In this document: positions 47,715 to 60,599 of the stretch, in pieces
How the letters are laid out: every line of letters starts with the position of its first letter
How positions within the stretch are numbered: position 1 is the first letter of the stretch
NCBI GenBank assembly: GCA_947846985.1
Contig: CANTUZ010000002.1
Span: forward strand, 132,765,889-132,829,888
Direction: 5' to 3'
Source of the DNA: Fratercula arctica
Taxonomy: Eukaryota; Chordata; Aves; Charadriiformes; Alcidae
Length of the DNA stretch: 64,000 nucleotides
The notes under the pieces: model-generated
Seen by the model: the letters and a program-made list of their open reading frames with translations, nothing else
What the model was told of the DNA's origin: nothing
Database searches by the model: none
Made by a program: the position numbers and the translations under genes

Positions 47715-47744
<30 letters not shown>
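47715..47744 (+). repeat. A30 homopolymer
   Basis: Thirty consecutive A residues after CTGACATC. No retrotransposed gene or SINE is recognisable upstream. The flanks AGTCCTGACA and AATCCTGCACA are similar, which hints at a decayed target-site duplication but may be chance. Confidence 0.95.
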
Positions 47745-47746
<2 letters not shown>

Positions 47747-48689
47747 ATCCTGCACAAACTGGCTTGTCTCCATCAACAAAAATTAAATTTCAGAGGAACC
47801 TAAAGGAAGATTTAAACCTTTCATTATGGGAAACAATAAGCACTATTGAAATGTCTGTCTTGCCACAAATAAATGATCTAATATATCACTTGGTTAGGAA
47901 TGGATGATTACACTTCTTCAGAACCTGATAAGCTCTTCCCAAATTCAACTCTTCTAAAAAGGTTACAAAAAATACTTTCATCGAGCAGCTGATAAAAAGA
48001 GAAAGGAAATACTTTTTAGATAGCACATGCAATTAACCTGAGGAAATCATTGTCAAAGGATGTTATTGAAGCCAATTGATTATTGGATCTTTAACAAGGT
48101 GAGATTTGAATATGAACAATGAGAATACTCAGCACCTCATTAAACTGAGAGAAAAATGTGGTAGGATTGTGCCCCCTCAAGCTTCAGTACAGAAGCCAGT
48201 AACTAATTGATCACGGTTAAGAAACTTTGTAGGCAGATTAATTCATAATCATCCATTGAAGGACTTTGATTTCCCTCTGAATCCTGTTCAACCTCTCAGT
48301 CAGAAACACTGTGAAGGACTGAGCCATCTCTGGTACCGCACAGTACTTGATATTCTACATTTCCTAAGACTTCCCTCTGCAGTCAAGAACCATATAATGA
48401 GCTATTTGTTGTGCTTGCCTTCAAGGAAGACAGACATTGGGGCTCACTTGCACGAGGTGAGTGAATGTATGTGAGTTGGTTCAGGCAAAGTTCATGTTGA
48501 GTAGAGGTCTACAGCTCTGCCCTTCTCCCTCCCAGCTAAAAGCCCATACCTGGGGTGCAGTCTGAAGTCATCAAAAGGATAATTAGTAGCAGCTTAGTTT
48601 CTGTTTTGCCCTTCATCTAAGTCCTTCCATGTATGCATGGTAATTTCAAAGACAATGCAGCCCTTACCTTTATTTTGCATGCCCAGTTA
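47745..48689. other. Unique AT-rich DNA
   Basis: No gene or transposon is recognised. The stretch near 48060-48110 (CCAATTGATTATTGG core) has a regulatory texture. Confidence 0.4.
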
Positions 48690-49160
48690 TAGCCTATGTA
48701 TGAATTTGGAAGGACTCTATTTTAATGCAGTGGACTTTTAATTATTTCTTCTAGAAATCCCCACTACATGACTTGTTTTTATCTGTTTTTAATGTTAATA
48801 AGTCTAGCGATGATTTATTATTCAAATTTCTGTATGGATAGAAATCCAGCGATATGTGAATATAGAGCCAGGCGTAATTTGCATATGTGATGAGTTTTTA
48901 TAAAAGAAAAAATATTTGGGGCTAATTTATCCTTCTAAAATATAAATGTTGCGATTAGCACTGGAATGACTTCTTACAGTTCCAAAATAATTAAATAATG
49001 AGGAAAAAATTTTCACTCACTGCATAATGAATCCATCCAACAGGGCACAATAGACACAGTCATATTAAAACCTGGATCATTACCCTTCTTTTCCTGCAAT
49101 TAAGGGCTCCACAGGATGTGGATGTTCCATTGATATCAGTCAGTCTAATAACATTTTAAT
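48690..49160. promoter_or_regulatory. Candidate enhancer with POU octamer
   Basis: A perfect octamer (ATTTGCAT at 48877-48884, the reverse of ATGCAAAT) is embedded in TAATTTGCATAT. Further TAATT, AATAATTAAATAAT and TGCAATTAAGGG cores follow, with no transposon in between. This is typical of vertebrate conserved non-coding elements. Conservation was not measured. Confidence 0.35.
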
Positions 49161-50233
49161 TATTTTTAAAAGTCAGATAAGACATGCAGAATCTGAAATA
49201 AAACTAGCTCAATATTGTCACACAGACATGTCGGCTTACCTTCTCCCTGCTTGCGTATGCTTTCAGAAAATATGCAAGCAGAACATGAGTGCAAGTACCG
49301 CATGCTCTAATGCTATCTTACTGAGAAGTAACCCTAAGTCTATCATGTCATTTGTTTCCTTTAACTATTCCTCGGGGATTAGTTTGACTAGCCTATTGCT
49401 TCACGTTTGGATAATGTGGCTAATCCTTTCCACTTTCATTATTCTAATCACTTGCAAGCTGGCTCCCTTTTGCCTGACTATATGGCAGTCAGGCAGTGCT
49501 GCTTTCCTTTGTAAAGTGGCATGCACTGAAAATGCAGAACACCTTTTTTGTAGCCTCCATTTAAAAGCCAGGTTTGGCAGCTGGTTTAGTGTATGTTTCA
49601 AAACTACATAGACAGAAGGGCCTTTGGGAGATGATGCTTTGCATCGGGCTGTCTTCTTAGATCAGTGCAGACTTTTTAGATTTTCACTTCCAATTGCATT
49701 CTATCCATAATTTCTGTGTTTAATTGCTAGCTATAAATGTGCATGCCACTGAACTATCTGAAAACTTTGAAAGGTTTCATTTTAAAGTGTCCCTCTGGTG
49801 ATATAATACGCTTTGTAAGAGAAAGATAAGTTGGTATTACATGCACTCCTCATGCTCCCTCTATGATTTCCATGTCATGTTTGCACAGTTTACTAGTAAA
49901 AACATGTTTTTGCTGTCCTCACTGTTTCAAATTCAGTGTAACTTACAAAGAAATCAAGGGACGTTTTCCTCTGCTTTGTGCATAAACACACAAAAGTCAT
50001 CATAAATGGCCTGAGAAAACAAATTTAGACACCACTACAATGAACATGGAAGATGCCTTAATGAAGCAAGAGCCAGAGAAGGAACAAAACAGTTTGTCAT
50101 TTGTTTAAGGAAGCCAAAAAATTTGATATGTTAGAGGGAGCAATCATATTTTACTACCATGATCACTACAAGAAGAATTTACCACAAACAGATAAAACTA
50201 CTTTTATTTTCACTATTTTCAACTTCTTGAAAC
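49161..50233. other. Unique DNA, no gene supported
   Basis: The 127-codon plus frame 49228-49611 is Cys-, Leu- and Ser-rich without a recognisable family. Nothing else stands out. Confidence 0.4.
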
Positions 50234-50325
50234 ATTTCTCAGCTTCAGATACTGCATCTGTAAAACTGAGGCAATCATTCATACTTACCTGTCTGCTCTC
50301 ATTGAAGACATGTAAAACTCTATTT
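50234..50325 (+). repeat. MIR SINE remnant
   Basis: Blocks ACATTTCTCAGCTTCAGATA, GCATCTGTAAAACTGAGG, CTTACCTGTCTGCTCTCATT and GACATGTAAAACTC follow the order of the MIR core and 3' half (TCAGTTTCC, CATCTGTAAAATGAGG, CCTACCTCATAGGG, ACATGTAAAGC). Confidence 0.65.
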
Positions 50326-50344
50326 TTATGTTTGTCACAAGCTA

Positions 50345-50400
50345 AATACCACTCATTACTCCCATTTTAAAGATGAGAAAACTGAGCTCTGAAAATTTCC
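50345..50400 (-). repeat. MIR SINE remnant, opposite orientation
   Basis: CTCCCATTTTAAAGATGAGA followed by AAACTGAGCTCTGAAAATTT matches the MIR core in reverse complement (CCCCATTTTACAGATGAGG, AAACTGAGGC). It lies 19 bp from the plus-strand MIR, forming an inverted pair. Confidence 0.6.
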
Positions 50401-53400
50401 CCTCAATTACCGTGACCTAAAGTGAACTTCTCATATAATTTTGAGTGTATACCTGAAAAGAAGCTTTCCACTTTTTTTAAAATACCTCCTACTGAAAGAA
50501 CGTCAATCTTTTTCTCCTGTGGGCAGAACTCCAAATCATGGATTTATCTGACGCAAAAAAAAAATGGTGGAATGAGTTTAAAGATCAGTTTCATCCACCT
50601 CATATTCCTCCTGGTGTTATTCCAAGTGGCTTGATTTCTTCAGAAAACATCCTGAGTACATTTATTTGGCCTCACCTCCAAATTACCTATTGCATCTGTC
50701 CAAATATGCACTTTCCAAATGATCAGCTCCATCAGTCACAGAAACTTCCTATTCTCTCTGTCTTTTGCCGATGGGAAATGTTCCCTTCTAAATAAAAAAA
50801 TTCAGCCACCACTGAATGTTGTCCAAGAGCTTTTCAGCATAGAGAGTGTCTTTTGGAGTTACAGGTGTAAGAGAATATTGGATGATTTTCTTTTCTGAAC
50901 TCTGTAGGGTTTTGTGCCTTCTGTTTTGTGCAAGGACAGCCATTTGTGCATTGACTCAGTGTAGCAAAATCTGCCTGGATTTATGAGACCAGCCTATTTC
51001 AGACCAAGATTTGCTAAGACGTCTTGGAAAAGGCTCATGGAAAACTTCTATCAATGGCTCTGAACTTTGATTGCATCTCAACTATGGACCTGTCTTCAAG
51101 CATAATAAACAATAAATGATAGGATGCTTGCATTAAATATTTATATGATTTAAATAATCTATTGCAAGGACATGGGAAAGAAGAGAGAAGAGGTGAAGTG
51201 GGTTGTATATCGGTCCTCACTGCAAATCTTAATATTAATGTGAAAATTAGATTGGCAATCCCTTCTCAGACACCATTTAAGTCCATTCCCAGTCAACTAC
51301 CCACACATTATGTGATGCTGCTGTCCACCAGTATACAGTATTATGATCTGTAATGTGGAAAATGCCTAAATTTCACATCATATACATATATATTGACTCA
51401 CATATGTCAACTAAGCGTCACAGAAATGAAAACTCTTGCAAGGTTCTGCTGACAGGATGATCAGTCTGGGAAAAACAGACTTGCTTGATGGTAAAGTTGA
51501 GATGAAGTTGTTTACTTGCTTGAAGTAAAGTTGAGAGTCTGTGGTGAAGCCTCTATGTTTCTCAGTTGATTCAAACCACACTGATAGCTTCCTATTTTCT
51601 TGATAATTAAGTTGGTCTTAATGTAGTAAAAGAAAAACAAAAAGGGAATGGGCAAATGGGCAATCATTTTAAATCCACATTTCCATATACACCCTTTTGC
51701 ATTGTCATAAGCATATTACAGGTTTAGTTTTCCTGGGGAAAAACCTTGCTATTTTCTGTGTTGCTTTCTAAATCTAGGTCAAGAATGAAAGGTTTAAGTG
51801 ACTGAGAAAAAACAGCTGGTGGTTTTTCAAGCAGTTAATCGAAATCTGGTTAATTGTTTCTATTGCACTCAGGGAGGGAAATAGATAAAATGCGAAGCAA
51901 ACTACTTGATAGCATCAGGGTTTGCTAAACCTTTTCTTCATCTGTCTAAACTGACATGAGGGAAAGAATTCAATATTTAAGAATTTTCGACATGTTTAGT
52001 TATGAGATTTTGTATGGACGATACACTTGAAACTTCTCTTAGTTACAATATTTATTCAACAAGCTACAGTGCTGTTATTATGCTTTTAAATTGGTATAAA
52101 TGAAAACATAACGCTAATGTGTGCATTTTATACAACTGTCTTGTGATTTAAATGGTCCATTGTAACAGGCTAAGACCTTTTGTAACATTAATTCCACTTA
52201 CGTTATTGTGAAAATGGCATGCTTTTACTCTGATTTGTTTCTGCATATACAGAGTTCTTGTATAACTCTTTCAGTTAAAAAAAAAAAAAAATATTGTTTA
52301 GCCTTGAATTTGCAGAGTTAACCTTACAGAGAGAGCTGGTATTAACATATCTTTTTTGATGCATTATAGTGTTCACAGAAGGTCCAGCACTGCTTCACAG
52401 AAGACAAAAAGCTTTTACAGGGCACAACGTAGAGTCTTTAGGTGTTCTGCTTCATGATAATGGAAAAGGAAGGAAGGGAGGAAGACATGTAAAGTACAAT
52501 TTTAAAAAAAAAATTTTGGAGGATATTCATTTAAGGAAAAATATCTGTATGTATAGTGAAGATATTCAATGACTTTTTACTGTGTTTCTGCCTTAGTGCT
52601 GGTATAAAATCAATTGAAGACAGTGCAGTCTACAGCTTCAGTAGTCTGTGGAAGATTTAGGTCTTTGTACTCTTGAACATAGGATTTCTGGGCCATTTTC
52701 TTGGCTTTTGGGTTTACTAGACATAGCTTAGGTTGCTTAATATTACTTTACAAGCACCCATAAGTCTTGACTTGGATTAAAACATCATGTCAGAGGAATC
52801 TGGCTATGTTATCTTTTCCTTTTGATGGTCCTAACTGATCAAGAGAATTTAAATACTTTGGTGACTCTGGACCTAAGCAGCCTTGTTTGCATTAAGGAAA
52901 GGAATGCAGAATTTGCCTATATGATCGTAGATCATGGGAAAAATTACATTGATCTTGGAAGACTGTTTCTACTCTTTAAAAATGCCATTTTCTATTTCAT
53001 TTATTGTTGTGTGCACTCTCTGTCTAAGTGCAAATAATAGTTAGGTAATGTGTAATAGACTTTTTTAAACCCATCTGATATTAAGCCATGCTCTAGCTCT
53101 ATCAATATTGTGTAGGAAGATCACGAATTTGAAAATAATAGACACTACACTTGATAGCTTTCATTTCACCAGCTGCTTTATGTGTTTTCTCAGAACACCT
53201 TGTCATATGCTAAATTAGAAGAAATCAAGAAGTCTAGACAAATATTTGGGAAACCAGTTCATAGTTGTATGATTACTTAGTTTGCCTATTTGTTAATGCC
53301 AGCTTCAGTTTGAGAGTACATGATACTGAGAAAAAAACCAAAACATAATGAACTCTTTGTTGTAACTACAATGGAATTTTTCTAAGAGCAATTAAAAAGA

Positions 53401-54232
53401 ATTCTGACCTTAAAGCAGTAATCCAGTTTTCTTTGTATCATAAACTTGGAAAGATTTAAATTAAGATAATTCATAACTTGAATTAGATTATTCACAACTC
53501 ATACCACAACTGTATCTCATCATCTCCATCATATGGATGTGTTTTTCCCATTAAAAATAAAAAGGAAAATACATTAAAGATAAACTTCTAACACAAGTAA
53601 AGATGGAAGAGAATGTGACAGCAACCTCCCTTGCTGCTATTTGCCAACTGATTTTATTTAAATCCAAATTCTTCAGTTATTGAGGGCAGTGAAAGTTTGC
53701 CTTTGATTTGGTTGCAGCCATGATTTAGCTGTTTGGAATACAATCAGATGTATGGCACCACCCATTTGTGTGTGATCATTGGATATGGCATATATTGAAG
53801 CAGCAAGTATTCCTTTGGAACGCATGTAAGTCTTTGACGAACACTGGGAACAACCACAGACGTCTTAAAATTTCATTTGCTTGGTGGGAGGGGAAGGATG
53901 ACAAAGTAACAAAAGTTCAGTCCTGTTAGCTCTGATCATTACATGCTTGACCCACAAAAGCAAGATCTTAGCTTTAAGCACATGAGTAATCCTACTAATA
54001 TCAACTCTTTTCCTCAGCAATATGATGCAAATAAATGCACGTTTGTTAAATGCTGCAACCTTTTTTATCTGTGCTGCAAACATATAAGCAAGCTGTGGGT
54101 GTTGTTTTCAATTTGTGTTTCTAAAACTTTTTTTTTTTTTAAGCATTAGCAATTCTTCCATTTATCATAACTCAAAGCCAACTATATTTCTTCTTATTTT
54201 TTACATAAAATCTAGCAAAAGTCTAACTTATT
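50401..54232. other. Unique AT-rich DNA with a short tandem-like direct repeat
   Basis: A 24-bp imperfect direct repeat starts ACTTGCTTGA at 51479 and at 51514 (period 35). An A-run is at about 52278-52291 and a T-run at about 54129-54140. The 85-codon frame at 50538-50795 has no recognised family. No exon is supported. Confidence 0.4.
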
Positions 54233-54254
54233 GGGGGGGGGGGGGGGGGGGGGG
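54233..54254 (+). repeat. G22 homopolymer
   Basis: Twenty-two uninterrupted G residues between AACTTATT and ATAAGAATTT. Runs this long are rare in AT-rich bird DNA, can fold as a G-quadruplex, and are a common site of sequencing or assembly length error. Confidence 0.95.
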
Positions 54255-56873
54255 ATAAGAATTTGTGCTCAAATTTATGATCTGATTTTTTGAAAGGTTA
54301 TAAGTGTCTGAAAGAAGTGTAAATAATTCAAGTTACCTATCCTAAGTTATACAATATTGAAAATACTCCTTGACATAAGAAATATCCCTAAGAAGCTACT
54401 GATTCTAGAATTTTGGGACTAACTCTTACCGGGGTGTTGTAAAAGTCTTCTGCAGAGAATAGCTCTTCTTAAATTTATGCACAGAAGCTATCAGCGTTTT
54501 TTATTTCACATAGATTTTTTTGGTGCTAACATGGTACAAACAACTAAATTAAATAATTAAAACAAAATCCACTACAACATAGTAGGGAAAAATTTTAAAC
54601 TGAAGCAACTTCTTTGGTTAGGAGATGGAGGATAATAGACAAGTAAATTAGGCTATAGGCCTGTCTTTTCTATAAGTAAAGTTACATAAAATTAATTCCC
54701 CTATTTCCCTCATCCCCCCACCTCCCATTCTTCTCCAGTCACAGATTGTTTTATATGCTGTTTTCAATTTCTTCTTATAGTAATGTTCTCTGTGCATATA
54801 GGGTTCTCCTTTGTTATGGTAATTTTATACTATATCTCAAAAAGGATGTGGAGAGTGGATTGGTATAATCTAAAAATTCCAATCAGGAAACAGAATGAAA
54901 TAATTTTCATTGTCGCCAACAAAGTCATTGTGCTGCATCACCAGTTTTTAATGAGAATAGTAAGGAATAATATCAGTTAATATTGAACGAATCTCACTCA
55001 GCAATTTTTGACCATCACAAAAGCTTTTAACTTCAAAAAATATAATTTTGGAAGTGAGAAGCATGTCATGGTCTTTATACATATATGTACATGAATTAGA
55101 AAAGTGTAGCATAGAATAATGAACACAATAAAATTTTTCACTCGTATTCCAAACATTTAAGTATGCTCCTTAACAGTGTGGTCATATAACAAAACAACTC
55201 CAGACTTACTAAGAATTAGCCATCAAAACAGTTTTTCAATATGCATTTTAACTTATTTCTCCCTTGTAAATAAGATACATATATTTTTTTCTCTAACTAG
55301 GCAGTTTATACCAGAGGGCTCCTTTAAAATCTCAGGCCAATATTGAAGATTTTCTATGAAGCAAGTAAGTGCTTGCACATTTGTAAAACATATATGGATA
55401 GCATTTCAATGAAATCCAAATAACCCCATTATTTTACATGTGCAAAAAATAGTCTGACTGGACTGCCAGTCTGTTTGCTATATTTAACAATTAGTTTAAT
55501 ACACAGGCTCCTTGAGGACAAAAGACAGAAGGGCTGCCAATTTTCTGTATGGTTGGTAGATCACTCATAGCCTCAGGCTAATGAGCTGTAGTTTATTTCT
55601 CTGACCCCTTCCTGAAATGCCTGTAACGGTGTTTGAAGTGTGGTTCTAGGGTTGCTATTATCCATCCTGATTTCACATTTCTAATTAGGCCAAATGTATT
55701 CTAATCAAAACGTAGAAAATACGAAAATGCTCTGGTATGAGTAGAGTGATAACGATGCTATTCATTGGCAACATAATAAAAAATAAAACAAGGAAGGGCA
55801 ACAGTGAAAATACAGACTTGTTTTTGGAATAGATTTCCAGAATTGCTCAGCACCAAAGAGTTACAGTTTAACTGCCTAATGACAATGGCTGCGTTTTTAG
55901 AAGGTATCAGCATCGCTAACAATTTTGTTCAAATATTTTAAAAGGAAGAGAGTTCTTCTGAAACTTTGACCCTAGTTGCGGGAACCACCTTTCAAAGTCT
56001 AACCTGAGATAATTTACATACTACATTTACAGAGCTCTCATAAAATAGATATACAAATAAAACAGACTCAGTTTTTTGTTCTGTTATTAACAAATGACAG
56101 CCCTCTAGTTCATGGGAGCATGGTTATCTTGGCCCTGATTCATTGAGGAAATGAGCTTGGACCACACAGCAATCATATCAGTTAAGTCTGATGGGGTGTC
56201 TCTGTCAGTGCACACCCCTAACAGGATTTTGTGGAGTACGAAGCCACGCAGTTGGTGGATTTATCAAGAAAATAGGAAATATTTCTTATATGATGTGAGG
56301 GGATCAGGAGGTGGGGTGGAACAGTAACACTTATGGAGGTGAGTAAACCTGAGAAAGAGAAGGACAAGTGGATATTTTGAGGTAGGCTTTACGCACTTTG
56401 ATTATATTTTAAAATACAGATCGAAGAGGCTACAGGGAGCACAGATAGGGAGGGGAAGTGAGAACTGGTTAGGGAAACTCTGGCGGAAAAAAAAAAAAAA
56501 AAAACACCAAAAAACGATGGTGCTGCACAATCAAATTTGAATAATTATATAACTTACAGAAAAATTTCTTGGCATTCAGGATTTTTGAAGAGGTGTTGAT
56601 TACTGCTTAAACTGAGATTCTTGGCAGCAAATTCCAGATTGACCAGTGCAAATGTGAAATGTGCTTCAAAACGCAGATTTATTTTTTTTTAAATATCAAA
56701 AAAAATCTACTGGCTACAAATAAACTAACATTCTGCCTGATATTATTTCTTGATCAGTAAAGAGAATATTCAGCGGTTAGTATGATTATCACCATAGCCT
56801 GTCAAAATGGGTAACTATGAATTTAATGTGAAGCATACAAAGCATTGCTGAGGATCCTCCTAGTCCTAAATCG
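54255..56873. other. Unique AT-rich DNA with an A18 run
   Basis: An A18 run occupies 56487-56504. No gene, RNA or nameable transposon is seen. Several short AT-rich blocks with TAATT cores occur. Confidence 0.4.
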
Positions 56874-57012
56874 CCCTTTTCCATCCTCCCTCCTTCTTTT
56901 CCACCCTCTTCCCTCCCTGTAACCTGTGTTTTAACGCTCTGTTTCTCCTTTCCCTTTTCTCCTATCTCCTCCTAATTTTCCTTTCATCTACTCTCTTTCT
57001 CCCATCATTCAG
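56874..57012 (+). promoter_or_regulatory. CT-rich tract ending in a strong 3' splice-acceptor-like site
   Basis: About 135 bp dominated by C and T, with a branch-point-like CTAATTTT near 56971 and ending TTTCTCCCATCATTCAG at 57012. As a splice acceptor this would be unusually strong. It may equally be a simple pyrimidine-rich repeat. Confidence 0.4.
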
Positions 57013-57021
57013 GCTTCGCAG

Positions 57022-60000
57022 GTGAGATTTGCTAAGGTGGTTACTATTTTGCTTTTGCATCTGCTCTAAAAGGAATTTCATTTAAACTCGAAGCAAATGC
57101 TGCCCATTGGCCTAGGATTCATTTGGCAGAAATGTTTTTAAGAGCCTGGCAGATTGAAATACAGCTTTTGATTCACTGGGAAGGTTGTGATTGACTCCTA
57201 GTCCTCGACTCCCAGCCTCAGAATTGAGTGTAGATAAATGCAGTTCAGCTTGTTTTGTTCCTGAAACAAGTTTCTACAATGGCACTTGCACCCTGGGACA
57301 CTTGTTCCCTGGAGGACAGCCTCACTTTACTGAACTACTCTCAGTTTGCCAGACACTGGTTCAGTTGTGTCAATTCTGCCTGCATCTGCAATATTTTCAA
57401 AGGGTCTGAAGCCTGAACTACTTTAGGAGACTTGAAGGAACCAACCCCTGCACTTGGCTATCGTATTGCACTGGTGACACATGACACTCTTTGTGTACCT
57501 GCCGAGTTCAATATTGTGAAAACTGACACTCTTATTCTTGAAATGGGCCTTTTGACTGCTTTAAACCTCTAAGTTGTTAATGGATGTGTTTCTTCCCCAA
57601 CAGAACTGAATAAACCTCCTTGTTTAACCTCTGTCTCCATTCCGACAGGCTGTGCTGAGTCCGACACTGGGCTGTGCTCTGGCACTGGTGCATCAGAAAA
57701 GAAGTGATTCCCATACAACAGAAACTTAGATGTTTGACTTTGTCTGGGGAAAAAAGCTGTCCTGGGAGCTACAAAAGCAGGAAAAGAATGGCTTCATAGA
57801 ATACACTAGCTCCCAGAGTAGGAGTTTCAAATTCTTGCCAAGAAGGAAAAAAGAGATGGTTTTATGCATCTGCACTTATGCAAGCTGAATAAAATGATTT
57901 TGAGGGACAATCACACACTCCCACAGACAGGACGACATTAAATGCCAGTGATACATAAAATCTTTTTTTATCAAAGGGTTTCCATGTAACACAGGTGTTA
58001 TCATCCTGAATTAGACCAGTGGTACGTTTATTCCATTCCTGATTCCCCCAACATGGCCAGTAGTAGATGCCTCCGAGGGGCATTCTAGAAGCACAACTTA
58101 AAAAGGCTGGGAAGAATGGCTTACAGAGAAAACATTTTTTCAGCTTTCCTTTTTATCAGAGGTTAGTTTATTCTATGTCAAGTTACTTGTTAAGACCTTT
58201 AATAATGTCATTTGAATGGGAAAAATTTTGCAGAACATCCTGGGCACATTGTTTCAATTACATACTTTATAAAATTCACTAACAGGAAGATAGAGGCACT
58301 TTCACACCAACACTCTGGATTTATGCTTTTATTTAATGCTGCCTAGACAAGGATGCTACTGATTTTGCAAAGCTGTTTTTAGGTCTGTTGTTACTGCATA
58401 GTTTTATTGTGCTTAAGAATACAGGAGCAGAATCTGAAGAGAATTTCTGCATTGTATTGTACACATGAAGCTGGTTGGAAACTGATTTCTTTCTTTTCCA
58501 TATGGCAATTTAACAGGATGCAATGATTTTAAGATGCCTGATCTCAAACAAGTATAAACTCCATTCCTAGGCCACATACTAGCATCCAAACAAGTAGCTG
58601 TGGCTTTTGTGGTCCCGCCTGGGATCTTTTACAATCAAATCTTTTCCTCTCAAGTTTATTCCAAACTTTCAGCAACTATGGAAGTGCTGGTGTGACATTT
58701 TTACTTGTGACCTGTTAGTCTCAGACTAATAGTACCTGTTCTTGTTGCCAGATAACTAATTCCCAATAGCTAAAACTTACATATACATTTGATGATAAAT
58801 ATCGAAATTGTGGTAAGAACTATGGGAGAAAGTTCCTTCCATGAAATTTGTCTAACATAACTGAAGATAGGTCCGGTTCTACAATCCATAAAATAATCCA
58901 TAATGCCCATGTTTTGTTTTCTTTATCAGATAAGTTAATTGAGGGTGAACACAATCTTTTTACTGATGAATAGGAATCCTCAGTACTTTGTATCAAAGTT
59001 GGTGAGGATATTGAATTGCAAGTCCATGTAAATATTCTAAATTCTCAGAGATCTTTTCTTCTAGTTCAGGGCAACCTTTTCTTTCACAAATTTGCTTTTG
59101 AAGCACAGAGTCTGCTGCGTGCTTGGTGGTCACATGTGGGCCTGGAAACCCTGGGAACATGAGGAGTAATGAAGGTGGGACCATGGCAGGCACTGGTCCG
59201 ACAGTATCAGGCTTTTAGTTCTATAAAACAGTCTAGAGATTGGTAAAGGAGATGGGTGCCTGGGAAATGACCTGTGTTGACCCTGAGAAAACAGGCACCT
59301 CTAGGATCACCTGCCACCAGCAGACCTTCTGAAGAGCTCTGCTCCTGGAGGTAAGACATGCCCACGAGCCAGCCAGCCAACTGCACGGAGGGAAAATGAG
59401 CCACCTAACTTTCAAATCAACCTACTTCTTGCAGAATGCTTTAAGTGAACCACTTAAAAATATTCATCTGAATCCCCTCCAACCTATTTTACCAGTTCCC
59501 TGTTTTGATGAACCTGAACAAACTGATTGTGATACTGTCAAAACCATACAAGGTTTTGAATTCTAATGCCACCACCACAACATAGCCACAAACTGAGAAG
59601 TCTATAAAATTCTGTAGTACTTTCTAACCATTTCTCAAAATAAGTATAACTGTGTAATTTATTTGCATTAAACTCAGGTGCCTGATCCTTCTTTCCTAAT
59701 AGATGACGACAGACATCCTTGACCCTTTCAAAATGGCTCTAGTAACCTGCCCTTACATTCTCACAGTAACTAATTAACAAATAGCCTGAAGCAAACTTTA
59801 TTTGCTGTGTTGCTTCCACAACTGTAATCTAGTTCTTGTTAATTTTTTTTACTCACAATGGAAATCTGAAAACTAGTCTCTGACCATAGACTTCATTTCA
59901 CATCCGTGGGAATCTGCAGAATTTGTAGAGGAAGAAGCATTAAGCACACACACACTCATCCATGCATTACCCTCAGGCCAACTGGAAAATGGAACATTTT

Positions 60001-60599
60001 AATCAGGCTTTGAAAAACTGTTTGTAATTGTCTAACCCAAAAGGAAAGCAAACCAAACCCTAGAAATCTTTTACCTCAGCTGTCTCACACAACTACCAGG
60101 TAAAATGACATGCTGAGGTGTCTCCCAAAATATAGCAGTGACATACAGATAACACTGCGCACTGATGATGTGTAAAGCCTGATTACGATAAAAAGATATA
60201 AAGCATCCAGGACAAAGGTACATGTGAGAATGATAAAATGTAATAAATAACACCTCAGAATTATTTGAATTTTTTGTACGGGGCTTGTCTTCCTTGATTG
60301 CTAAAACAGAATAAAAGAAACAGATGAAATGGTAATTTTGAAAATACGGGTTACAGTGGCCTTTGATACTAATTAGACACTTAAATTATGTACTTTTTGG
60401 TGGTAAGGAGGTAGTGAAGCACAGTCCTCATCTAACCTGAGTATCCCACCCCTTTCTTGTCCCTTAGACCAGGCTGAATGATTCAGCTGGTCGGATGCTG
60501 ATCTCAGTTTCAGAGCGGGTTCTTATTTGTATGAGACAGCTGGAAAGTGACTATGTCTCAAACGGTAGAGCTGGGTGGCAAAATCAGTCTCTTCAGATT
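57022..60599. other. Unique DNA, first 180 bp with a conserved-like texture
   Basis: Sequence at 57022-57200 (GGAATTTCATTTAAACTC, GAAATACAGCTTTTGATTC) has the character of a conserved intronic element. The remainder is ordinary unique sequence without recognised genes or transposons. Confidence 0.35.

Noticed and set aside
50538..50795. 85-codon plus frame starting MDLSDAKKKWWNEF
   Set aside because: The start looks protein-like, but the rest shows no family and no splice or promoter context. The Lys run comes from an A9 run.
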